A program made the translations under genes and the position numbers. This document shows positions 1-8,959 of a stretch of DNA of 32,681 bases, piece after piece. The notes below the pieces were generated by a model. The model was given only the letters and a program-made list of their open reading frames with translations. It ran no database searches and had not been told where the DNA came from. Within the stretch, counting starts at the first letter, position 1. Each line of letters starts with the position of its first letter. Source of the stretch: Sphacelaria rigidula (Eukaryota; Phaeophyceae; Sphacelariales); assembly GCA_964200075.2 (NCBI GenBank), contig CAXNAA020000037.1:1-32681 (forward strand), read 5' to 3'.

Positions 1-1361
1 TGCGCGCGGTCGCGTGGGCGTCTAAAAATTCTGTTTGGCCAAGGGGGCTTGCGTCTTGTTCTTCACCAACCTATTCCCCCCCCCCCCCCCCCCTCCCCCT
101 TCCCACCGTCGTTCCTCGTCGCTGAAGTATCGATGTGAAATGGCATTCTTGTTTCAAGCGTTTTTCCAATTCCCGCACCTGAAAACTCGATTGTCCAAAC
201 CTCAAAACGTGTCAAGACGAGGTCTACAGCATATTCAATCGGCTCAGTGCCGCAATACGCACCACTGTTTCAGCGAACTACAAGTATCGCTAGTACCAAT
301 AATGGCCTTGGTGGCATTTTCATTCCAGAGCAAGCCTTCTTTTGTGGAAGATGTCGACCGATCGTCAAGGTTTAGGACCTAGGTTCCTGAGAAATCATAC
401 TCGAGCTCTCTTGGATAGGCATGAAAAACGAGACGGTTCTAGTACCGCCCCTAAACTTCGCCGCTTACGATACACACTCAAGTTGCGACTGCAAGGGAAA
501 AGGATAGCGACGGCTACACTCCGCGCCTTAAGTACGAGTTTTTCCGGGTCTCGTTGATGGATATGTAGTGCTGCGATCATGGCAAAGTTTTTTCGCCCCC
601 CGCTTTCCGTATCGCCGCTTCTTCCACAGGGAGGCAATCGTTCCGTTCTGTTCTTCGTACATCAAGTACTCGGCGTGCGTCCCAAAGTATGACGTGAGTA
701 TAAGACATGGATACGTTTTCAGTGCGATTGTCAGGAGAGTTGCCAGCATACCTCGCGTAGGGGTACCACCTTGAATGAGTCATCTCCCGGTGAGGGCTCT
801 CTAGTGTTATACTGGGTCGTCTCAACGGAAGTTTTTGCCCGTGTGCCGTCGTTACGGAGTCTATCACGAGAACACCGATAGGACTTGGAGATCATAACTG
901 GATAAGTGCTGACATCGAGAGCTACATCCATGTGTCAACGTGTGCTCATAGGTGTGAACGTTTTTTCCATTCCTGTTTGGAGGAAACTTAGTGGTGGATG
1001 AGCGAACAAGATTCTAGCTGGGGTACCGCAGAAGCTGAAGTCCGAGTGACTGTAACCGCAACAGTATCACGTAATATTTCGCATGGCTGAGGTGCTCGTC
1101 GTGACCACCGAGTTGATTCTCGGCTCACGTCTCATTCCTAGGATTGACCACGATTCTCCGATTGCTCGAGAAATAAAAATATCCTGACGGATCGGTGATT
1201 GGTAGGCCAACATTGTTGTTCGTATCGATTGTTTATTTGGCAATCACTGGTTTCGTAATTTCTCGGAAGGACCGACGCTGAACGCGGCGAACGATCGGGC
1301 GAACGGGAACGTACGCGGCGCAATTGTGGTTTAGTAGGGGCCCATTGGCGCGGCTTGAAAC
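1..1361. other. Stretch without a supportable gene
   Basis: Open frames exist on both strands (for example minus 528-867), but none shows a recognisable domain together with matching splice sites. A run of C lies near 77-93. A short imperfect direct repeat (GATTCTCGG followed by CAACGTCTC or TCACGTCTC) occurs near 1110 and again near 1443, the second inside the following gene model. I see nothing else. Confidence 0.5.
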
Positions 1362-1778
1362 ATGGCTGTGAGATACACCCTGCACAACCTGCACGTCGTG
1401 CGGGCTCTGCTACCCGTGTTGGAACAGAACAGACACCGGCCCGTGATTCTCGGCCAACGTCTCGGTCAACTAAGAATGATGCATCTTATTGAACGTGTAT
1501 ATCACTGGGGCTTCATCATGGCGTAAGGAAAAGTCGATATAAAACGGCGCGCAGATATATCTGCTCCCATTTTGTTGAATGTTACGCATTTTACTAACAC
1601 TTATCCAGAAGCGCATTAGTTTCCCACTAACTTAAGTTGTTTCTTTCTGTGCAGTCGAGAAGTAGCCCTCACTAGATTTAGTGCACCTGAACGTGGGCGC
1701 TCTGAAGGTACTGGGAAGCCTCGCTGTACAGCGAGGAATCTCCATAGACGAAGACTACAAATAGGACCTTCTACGTGA
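1362..1778 (+). CDS. Small two-exon gene model, or 5' exons of the Fz-like gene
   Basis: Exon 1 (1362-1522) starts at ATG in a fair context (AAACATGG) and begins MAVRYTLHNLHVV. It ends in phase 2 at a strong donor, GC|GTAAGG. The 132-bp intron (1523-1654) has TTACTAAC and CCCACTAAC branch-like sites and a TTTCTTTCTGTGCAG acceptor. Exon 2 begins at 1655 in the matching phase (REVALTRFSAPERG...) and stays open to TGA at 1776-1778, giving about 94 residues that are basic near the end. The protein is not recognised, and no signal peptide or domain is visible. Alternatively exon 2 ends at 1707 (GAAG|GTACTG, phase 1) and splices to an acceptor inside 2505-2530, making this the start of the downstream Fz-like gene. 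The intron signals are the main support; the product is unknown. Confidence 0.5.
1719..1736. repeat. Perfect 18-bp palindrome
   Basis: CCTCGCTGTACAGCGAGG reads identically on both strands. It lies inside the longer version of exon 2 of the preceding model, or in its intron if the 1708 donor is used. No function is evident. Confidence 0.6.
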
Positions 1779-2504
1779 AATGTGTTTTAATGACGTGTCT
1801 TGTTTCGCCGAGTTATCTTCAGTGTGTTCGGTCATGTTTCTGCGTGGACACAGCACTGCGGAGAGCATAGAACGGACCGACTTCAGTCAGAGGTCATTTC
1901 TACGGTTTATTAGATAACACAAGACCTCGGATGGCCAAACTTGACTCCATGTTTTGGTGCTCAGGCAAACGGAAAAGTTCATCACATATGTCGATCATTT
2001 CGTAGCCGCGAGCGCTTCTTCGTGGGTCACTGGAGGTCTCGCCGCGTGTGAACCGGCGCCAGCTTCACGACACAATAATGACGCTTGCCCACTCATCTGC
2101 GCGGTTGAGGCTTCATATCCAGGTTGCATGTAGAGCCACTTGATACAAGATATCTGAAAATTGTATAGCAGAGAATTGCACACACATGCATCCAGCGGAG
2201 CGGATCACAATGGAGAGCACGCCGACGTTGACTTCTTTGCTCTCGGCCTCCGGTCAGGCCCGATTCCTCTCAAACGATGCTCGCCATAAAGACATTTCAG
2301 CCCGTCGCCTGGGAAACGAAGGTCTGAAAGAAATGGTCACATGCACTTGAACGTCGGGGTGCTCCTGTATGTGGCGTAGTGTTTAGTGCATTTTCGTCGT
2401 ACATCACATGTGCCGAGTGGGCTTGAGTTTTTCGGGCTCAAGCAAGTGACACCTGTTTCGATCCACGATGTGCACGTTTTTGTCTTTCTTCTTTCTGAAA
2501 TTAG

Positions 2505-3872
2505 CCGTTGCCGCCATCGAGAGATTTCCAAGACGGGCGCTGGTTCAATAACACCATGACGATAAAGGATCGATGGGTGCAGGAGCTCTACGAAACGGTC
2601 GTGAATAATCGGTTGGAAATAGAGGGAGACAAAGAATTGCAAAAACAAGGTACGGCAGGTTGTGGTGTACGGTGGTGAATAGCATGGGTGAGGCCATAGC
2701 GACATGTTCGACAGGAGGCGTAAACACGGTAGCTCGTCGCTTTATGCTTATTTTATTTTCACGGTTGAATTTTACATTTCTTTTACACTCACCGTTTTTG
2801 TCTAACATCGGATACCCCGGTCACCCAACCAGGAGTCGACGAGTACGGAAACACGGGGTCGCCTGTTCCTCGATTCACGGAGAACAAAGACTGTCAGAAG
2901 GCCTATAAGGCGTACATGTGCTACATTAACTTTCCGCGGTAAGTGGTGGGCACCACAGGATTTCTGTAGCGCAGCATGGAAAAATCTCCTACATGTTACG
3001 TACAAAGCCAAACAGTCGCTGGTGATGACTCAGCGGGTCAATGGTTACGCTCGATCATTCCTTTGCTATACCGTCGTGAAGTCCTCTGCCGCATCGCTCT
3101 GATCATTTGCCGCGACTGCTACGAGAGTATCGTATGTGGACGCGGACTTATATGAAGCACATGATGGGCGCTGTCTGCGGCGCACGTGGCTGCGCCCAAC
3201 AGAGACAAATTGCGTTGTGCCCACGTAGAAGCTTCCTGCCGGAATACGGTAGGAGAGCGATCGTGCAGAAAAGCATCTTGTTGCATACGTGCTCGCGTTT
3301 GAATGGAATCGGAAAGGCCGAGATCGCACTCCTCGGAGTAAGGAAAATCAACGTCTATCGCTTGGGTCAGGTTTCTCGTCGGAACCTCTTCGTGTGCGTA
3401 GTAGCGGCGTCAGTAACACCGGTGGCTGTGGTGCAACCTCCGGATCAGGACCCCTCCAAGAAACCCTACAGGGGAACGCTGCTGTTGCATCCCCCGGGAC
3501 TGATAAGTTGTGGTCACTTTCGCCAGCTGAATCAAGAGCTCACAGAGTCTTACCTGTCCACTCCCTACCCACGCTTAGATCCGATGGCACCGCTGCGCCT
3601 GCAGCGTTTGCAATTCCTCACCGTTCCCTCGCATTTTCAATGCTGTTCGATTGCCGTGAAGATGCGATGACGACGGAAACTCCCTTGTGACCTGCCGAAG
3701 CGCTTGCGAAAACCTAATGGTGGCGTGTGAGAACCAGAGAGACCTGTGGCGGTGTGGAGACAGCAAGTACTTCAATGGGTATGAAGCAGAAGAACCTGAC
3801 TACGACAGTAACGGAGACCCCGTCTACCTCAGAGATTTTTTCCCAGGTGTGCTGGTGAACGCAACGCATTAA
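2505..3872 (+). CDS. Frizzled-like cysteine-rich-domain protein (three exons)
   Basis: Exon A is 2505-2649 (acceptor GAAATTAG|CC after TTTTTGTCTTTCTTC, donor CAAG|GTACGG). Exon B is 2833-2938 (acceptor CAACCAG|GA, donor CCGCG|GTAAGT). Exon C is 3662-3872, ending in TAA. The phases join exactly (1, then 2), rebuilding one frame. The B-C joint gives C-x8-CYINFPRC, followed by LVTCRSACENLMVACE and LWRC. This is the C..flC..fP.C...CR..CE...C pattern of the Fz/CRD fold, with seven cysteines visible. In animals the fold binds Wnt or lipid; in protists it occurs in secreted or membrane proteins of unknown role. Exon A is acidic/amphipathic and lacks cysteine. After the CRD comes an acidic stretch (YEAEEPDYDSNGD), then LRDFFPG. 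CCAG|GTGTGC at 3845 could be a further donor, so the end is uncertain. The 5' end is missing or lies at 1362; no signal peptide is seen. Confidence 0.7.
2939..3661 (+). other. Large intron of the Fz-like gene with overlapping open frames
   Basis: The intron runs from GTAAGTGG to GCCGTGAAG. Two plus-strand frames stay open across much of it (about 3107-3670 and 3289-3690). The second reads Ser/Gly/Thr-rich around 3400-3520. The Fz alignment is continuous without any of this, so I treat it as intron, possibly with a cassette exon. Minus-strand frames here look like shadows. Confidence 0.55.
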
Positions 3873-4794
3873 CCTCACCCTGATCCTACCTCAAAGGACA
3901 TGGGATATATGACAGCACGTCGCCGCTATCTCCCTCCAAGATGAAATTTGGTTTACTATGAAATTCGGTCTACTACGCCTAGCCGTACACACCTTACATA
4001 CATTTCATAGCACGAATTGTGCCTCTTGCTCGGCTTCAAGTTTTTGGGCACCCATGCAAATCGCTCCGAGTATTTGGGGGTCTACGATTCCGCGAGTTGA
4101 CAGGAAAGGGGGAGGGAGGGGTGAAACGCAATATTCACTCGAAACGGGAGATTGGCCCACATAATATATGAGTAGCCAAAGGGCAGTGAGTCCTGAATAC
4201 ATCGAGGAGCTTCTCAAATATTTACTCCTCAGGTGACAGAATTAGGTTCAGACTTCAGAGCTATAAGTGTAGCTTGACTATCAGGTCGCCGTGGCGCGGC
4301 CAATATTCACCACCATTCACTCTAGAGCTGACGATCGCCCGATTCGATCGGTCGCATACGACGGTGTTCTCTCGGGCGATTGCTTGAAACGTTTTCGTGC
4401 GTGTATAACACGGTGCACTGATAGCGTAGTGGCCGTTCGTGGTGATCTCCACGCGGCATGACCAGCCGCTCAGGAGGACAGATTCGACTTACAGCTCCAA
4501 CTCGAAGAACTACAACATATTACACTAGGGGTGGTGCCGACGTTTTTTCAGCCGAAACTCCCCCTGTTTGTACACTGGCACTGTTGCTTCGTGAAAACGA
4601 TGATGTTTAGCAATTGTCCAGCTATTGCCCGGGGTCTTGATGGAAATAATTGAGTGCTGATACTGTATGTATTTCTGAACGTCAGGCACTTTGTGGGGTC
4701 GCGCTCCAGAAGCCCCGAACAGCACGCAATCCGACCTCCCGAAACCAATAATGACATGGCGTTGCTCATTACTGGATGCTCACCCGTTATTTTC
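3873..4794. other. Stretch without a supportable gene
   Basis: This is downstream of the Fz-like stop. Only short open frames are present on either strand, with no domain and no convincing splice pair. A small direct repeat (GATGAAATTTGGTTTACT, then ATGAAATTCGGTCTACT) occurs at about 3940-3975. Nothing else was seen. Confidence 0.5.
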
Positions 4795-4799
4795 CCGGC

Positions 4800-4930
4800 T
4801 CGAGAGAACACGTCCAGTCCCAAACTCCCCCCCCCCCCCCCCCGATCGTTGCTCCGTCTCGAAAGGGATGCGTGGTCAATGGTCAAATGACTAAGGCAAG
4901 CAACAAATGAGTACGCCCCCCCCCCCCCCG
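4800..4930 (-). repeat. G-tract dispersed repeat, copy 1
   Basis: Read on the minus strand, a G-run (4916-4930) is followed by TACTCATTTGTTGCTTGCC, then TTGACCATTGACCACGCATC, then CGAGACGG and a second G-run (complement of 4826-4843). The same order of words recurs on the plus strand at 22430-22490 and 26900-26990, so this is a dispersed repeat whose units are separated by homopolymer G. It has no coding potential. Confidence 0.7.
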
Positions 4931-5918
4931 ATCGTGTTGTCGGGCCGAGATATATATCAAGGCACTTTTACAGCTCGATTTCGCCCTAAATGTCGGCAAC
5001 GAACAACTGAAAACTGTGTCCGGATAAGGACAATATTCCTCCACCCACACCCTCACTGTATCTCGTAGTATGCCCTCTTCTGGTATCCAATATGTAGCCG
5101 ACGTCTGTGCGTGGAACTCTCCCCACCCTCCAACAGGCCAGCCATTCCGAGACGTCGAGTTCACCAAGGGACGGGCAGATATTGTTTGCACCCCAAGCAT
5201 CAAGGGTTCGGCTCCTGCTCGTCTTCGACCACTGGAATGGAAAGGGTCCGTATTTATTCCGTTACTCGTGACCACTATGAGCGTGCTGCTTGCGATTTGA
5301 TCCGTCTAGGGAAACAAGTTCAACGTCTCGCTCTACACTCTCAATGTACCTTTTCTATGAATCGTTTTCCGGGAACGGTTCCACGTTTCGTCCAGGAAAT
5401 ATTTTACGTGAAATCGACCTGAAGATGTTCCGGATCGACGTCGATGTTTGGGTATAGCCTCGGAGATGATTTGAAGCAGCGAGTAGAACCCACAGGGCGG
5501 TTTCGTCTTGTTGGTGATCATAGGTAGTACGCGGGCTGCGAGAGTATCAGGGCTGCGAGAGTATCAGTTATCGGTAATATTTTTGTATATATGTCTCCCC
5601 GGAATAGGTTCATGTGCAGTGAAACACAAGGGCACCCGAACGAAGAGACGGGCACATTCAAAAAAGCATTAGTGGCCCCGATCTTTGCTGAAATCACACA
5701 CGTGTATTGACCATATCCACGACGATCGCGGCACTGTGGTATTCGAGCTGGTACAGCAGCGTCTTCTTAAGTCGGGAGTAGTGGGTAGGTTCGAATAGTT
5801 CGAATTACGAACACATACTTCCGATTTTTGCCTGGCTTCTGTCGTCTGAAGATATGAGAATTTGGCGCCTTGCTATGGGAGTTGTTATTTGTCCGTAGCA
5901 TGAAGCCGCCGCGCCGCG
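4931..5918. other. Unassigned stretch with overlapping open frames and a small tandem duplication
   Basis: Minus 4883-5275 is open for 130 codons, and two plus frames (5070-5300 and 5111-5422) are open over the same bases. I cannot decide among them, and no domain is recognised. A plausible acceptor (TTTCGTCCAG) at about 5396 precedes a short open stretch reading NILREIDLKMFRIDVDVW and then GTATAG, which could be a 60-bp exon. An 18-bp unit (GGGCTGCGAGAGTATCA) is duplicated at about 5532-5567. Confidence 0.4.
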
Positions 5919-6004
5919 GTGGTGTGAATTGGAATGGCCCGATTGCCACCATCGGAGTGGAGAGATCGTGGATTCAAATCCCGATGCGTTAAGCTTTTTT
6001 TTTT
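5919..6004 (+). repeat. tRNA-like sequence (SINE head or tRNA relic)
   Basis: GCGGTGGTGTGAATTGG resembles a Pol III box A and, about 45 bases on, GTGGATTCAAATCCC is a good box B / T-arm. A T-run follows at 5996-6004, as expected for Pol III termination. The acceptor ends do not pair cleanly, so this is more likely a tRNA-derived repeat or pseudogene than a working tRNA. Confidence 0.45.
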
Positions 6005-6012
6005 AAGTGTCT

Positions 6013-6147
6013 GGTTTCCACCGTCGACAGTGTGAGCACGTTAGTAAACAAAAGTTATTTTGACTGAGTTGTGTAACGACATTCCACCGTCAGCAGTGTG
6101 AGTGCGTAAGTAAACAAAACGTGTTTGACTGGGTTTGTTTGACGAGA
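6013..6147. repeat. Tandem duplication, about 67-bp unit, two copies
   Basis: Copy 1 begins TTCCACCGTCGACAGTGTGA and copy 2, near 6082, begins TTCCACCGTCAGCAGTGTGA. Both continue through AGTAAACAAAA and TTTGACTG. The copies have diverged by point changes and small indels. It directly follows the tRNA-like sequence and could be part of the same element. Confidence 0.65.
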
Positions 6148-6270
6148 GTTGACGCGGTGCAGGAGTGCTGACCCAATCCGCGAGAACAAAATGTAAGGCG
6201 TGTACCGGGTAAAGATGGGTTGATCCCTTGAGACCACGGACTCGTCCCGAGGAAGCGGATGGGTTCAAAA

Positions 6271-6272
6271 TG

Positions 6273-6303
<31 letters not shown>

Positions 6304-6305
6304 AG
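6271..6305. repeat. (TA)n/(TG)n microsatellite
   Basis: An uninterrupted AT dinucleotide run passes into TGTGTGTGAGTGTG. It creates long but meaningless open frames on both strands. Confidence 0.85.
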
Positions 6306-6625
6306 TGTGCGTATATTGTTCTCGAAGGTGTGAGAGAGTATCCTGGGGGCAAAGAAGGGAGGATCGGTATTTGTCGGCACTATGCATCACATAATCCAAG
6401 AGAAAAGAAGCTAGCGCACTTTTCTGCTTCGCAAGGGCCCTAGATTTCGCGAACGGTCGCTTTTTGAAAGTCAAGTATTTCCCTCCAGCCATTTTCCCGT
6501 ACCCCGCCCTAATCTTGGGGACGAGTTGTTTTATATGGTTTCTGCAGTTCCTTGCCACTGAAGCTCTTGATATCCCTGCGTAGGGGGTATCGATGTGTAG
6601 CTGTAAGCACACGCCAGTGTGACAG

Positions 6626-6774
6626 GCAAAGGAAAGCACACACAGAATGAGGAATTAGTCGCGTTGAAGCGAATGATCAGACCCACTCTCAATCGACGCT
6701 CTATTCTCAATCTGACGGAAACATTGCCATGTCGCTTTGGTGACAATCGTGTGATGATTGTATCACAATATCAG
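6626..6774 (+). CDS. Possible internal exon, unknown product
   Basis: The open frame runs 49 codons from an AG acceptor (GTGTGACAG|GC) to a CAG|GTCACA donor, reading ...NEELVALKRMIRPTLNRR... and ending MIVSQYQ. Composition looks protein-like, but the acceptor lacks a pyrimidine tract. No homologue is recognised and no partner exon is confirmed. It could belong with the terminal exon at 7871. Low confidence. Confidence 0.25.
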
Positions 6775-7870
6775 GTCACATCAACAAAGACGATTTTCAA
6801 CAGACAGGATATATATATACATATATATGTTGATTCATCTCACGAAACATCGATGCAGCACGTTCTCGATCGAGGACCAATCGACACATTTTTCGGGGGT
6901 AGTTTCGGGATAATCTGGGCCAAAAATATTCTCCTGTCCAAAATAGGAACGACTCCGCAGCGACCCACGTAGCTCGATCCATCCCATACGAACCACATCG
7001 TTGTTGCACTATCTCAACTGCTTGTTTTCGAATGTTATCTTTTCTCTATCAAAGCCTTGCACCACAATACGACAGGGTCGAATCTGATTCATACCGATCT
7101 TGACGGTTTTTCTCATGTGTTGGAACCGAAAAGCTCAAAAACGGGCCTGAGTTACCGCGGATGTGCCCCGTATATCCGGAAGTTACACGCTCTGAACGTT
7201 TGGGCAAACTCCGCTCCCCCCCCCCCCCTCTCGGCCATCCCCTCTCAACATTCTTGGGATATTTTCAGGAGTACCAACACGAAAACCATCTGATTCCAGA
7301 AACGTGCACACACTAAGACGCAAGTCTCACGACATCACCGGAGCGAGCTCCCACAGTGGGTGACTGCGCTTGGCCACCTTCACTGTAATAGTCCATCACA
7401 GAAGGATGTGCTCAGCATGACATACAGTAACTTAGAGCGGTCAAGATCATCTTGCATTTGGGTGACAGCCTAGAGTGAGTTGGTTTAATATCTGGAATCG
7501 CCACTTCCAGAGACAGTCATGGCTTATACACTACCCCATGGGTATCTCACCAACCAGGGGGGGGGGGAGGGGTTATGAGGGGTCTTCGCACACACGTTCT
7601 GTACATCGTGTCAAAGTTTCATTGAAAACGACTCGAAATTAAGCTCGGGAATCGCGTCATTCTCTCGAAATCGACTCGTCTCTCCTTCTATATTCGGCTC
7701 AGAGGTATTCACAAACTACTCGTTGGGTCGCACACTACTACCTACAACGTTTTCGTGAGATTGAGGGTAGAACGCTGATTAAGCGTGGATTTCATCATTC
7801 GCTTCAACTTTACCAATTATTCATTCCGTGTGTGATTTTCTTTGCCTCTATCACTGACGTGTGCTTACAG
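6775..7870. other. Stretch without a supportable gene
   Basis: An AT microsatellite lies near 6809-6830, a C-run near 7217-7228 and a G-run near 7558-7568. A plus frame reading ...RGPIDTFFGGSFGIIWAKN... to a stop near 6972 looks mildly protein-like but lacks splice support. The rest is unremarkable. Confidence 0.45.
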
Positions 7871-7984
7871 CTATACGTCGATATCCTACTCAAGGGTATC
7901 AAGGGCCTCAGTGCCAAGCTACTGCAGAAAGCATATCGGGCCTCGTGGAGGGGCATTTCGGAACTTGAACGATCCATTCATTAA
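7871..7984 (+). CDS. Likely terminal coding exon, unknown protein
   Basis: A strong acceptor precedes it: a pyrimidine-rich tract (TTTTCTTTGCCTCTATCAC, then TGTGCTTACAG). The open frame of 37 codons then reads LYVDILLKGIKGLSAKLLQK... and ends ISELERSIH at TAA (7982-7984). The sequence is basic and amphipathic, consistent with a helical C-terminus. I do not recognise the family. Upstream exons would lie to the left; 6626-6774 is one candidate but is unproven. Confidence 0.4.
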   Translation, partial: LYVDILLKGIKGLSAKLLQKAYRASWRGISELERSIH

Positions 7985-8551
7985 TTGACCGCCCTTCACT
8001 CTCAATCGTATCCTCTACTCTCAATATCACGACAACATTGTTTACCAGACGCCTTGGCGCGCTGCGGGCGTCGTCTGCGTGCCATCTTAGAGACTGCGTG
8101 CCTTGTGCGACATGTGTTGTACAGTCGCAGCTTGTGTGGCACCACGCTGCACAACCGACTGTAACCGAGAATCCCATTTCAGCCGGGGTTTTTTTGCTGA
8201 TTCTGCCGCACATGGTACCCTCAACTCCCTACAGTTTGGCACTTGACTACAGTTTGGCATTTGGCTTGATGAGACCTTGTCATATCGCAGTGCCACATGG
8301 ATTTGAAGGCGCGCGCTAGTTTGCAGGTTTCCACGATGTGTCATAGTAGGCACAACTCGCGATACATCGTCAGTTGAAACGGGCTGAAGGAAAATGCGTT
8401 TCTCAGGCGGCCCAGCTCGGATATATAAACTACTGCGATTGGTCGTCCGCCCTGACGGCACCCACCCTGCTCTCGATTTTCCGAGCTCTGAAAGATCTCT
8501 AAATTTGACTGATGTCGATACAAGGGACACTTTCAACCGGTTGATTTTATG
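7985..8551. other. Stretch without a supportable gene
   Basis: Overlapping open frames run on both strands (minus 7908-8213 and 8087-8569; plus 8038-8319), with no domain and no convincing splice sites. A direct repeat ACAGTTTGGCA(C/T)TTG occurs near 8230-8260. Nothing else. Confidence 0.45.
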
Positions 8552-8906
8552 TGTGTGTTGACATCCCATCTACTCGGAACGCCTGTCTACACCTTTCGGT
8601 ATATGAGGATTTTTCAGCCAGGGTCACACAGAGGGAAGGCCCACACAGGAGTTTTTTTTTTTATTCATTTTCAGTTCCCCACGTTCCTTCTGCGATGCTT
8701 GCCTCATTTCATATCGCGAGAGGGGTTCCGCGATCTCTTTCCCTCGCCGAAGGTGAACTTGGATTTTGGTGTACCCACGACATAGTAATCACTTTCCACT
8801 GTTGGGCATGGTATGACACAAATCCCAGATTATGACTGCACCGAGGTTCTAACCCACAACCCAACCGTCAAAAGTTCTGGAGGTTGCCAACTGAGCCACC
8901 CCGGCA
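8552..8906 (-). mobile_element. tRNA-derived SINE, copy 1
   Basis: On the minus strand the element begins with a tRNA-like head: GGTGGCTCAGTTGGCAACC (box A) and GGGTTAGAACCTC (box B, one change from consensus). A unique body of about 270 bp follows, ending near TGTGTGTTGACATCCC. A second full-length copy lies at 28660-29010. The two share long words such as ACACCTTTCGGTATATG, GCGAGAGGGGTTC and GTACCCACGACATAGT. There is no coding capacity, so movement would depend on a LINE elsewhere. No clear target duplication was found for this copy. Confidence 0.75.
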
Positions 8907-8959
8907 ATGATTAAAGAGCGGTCAATTGAATTTCATGTATGTCAATGCAAGCGTCTCTT

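Noticed and set aside
35-382. 115-codon open frame with a poly-Pro stretch
   Set aside because: The poly-Pro comes from a homopolymer C tract, and there is no domain or splice support.
4883-5275. 130-codon minus frame
   Set aside because: Two plus frames are equally open, no family is recognised, and it begins in a G-tract repeat.
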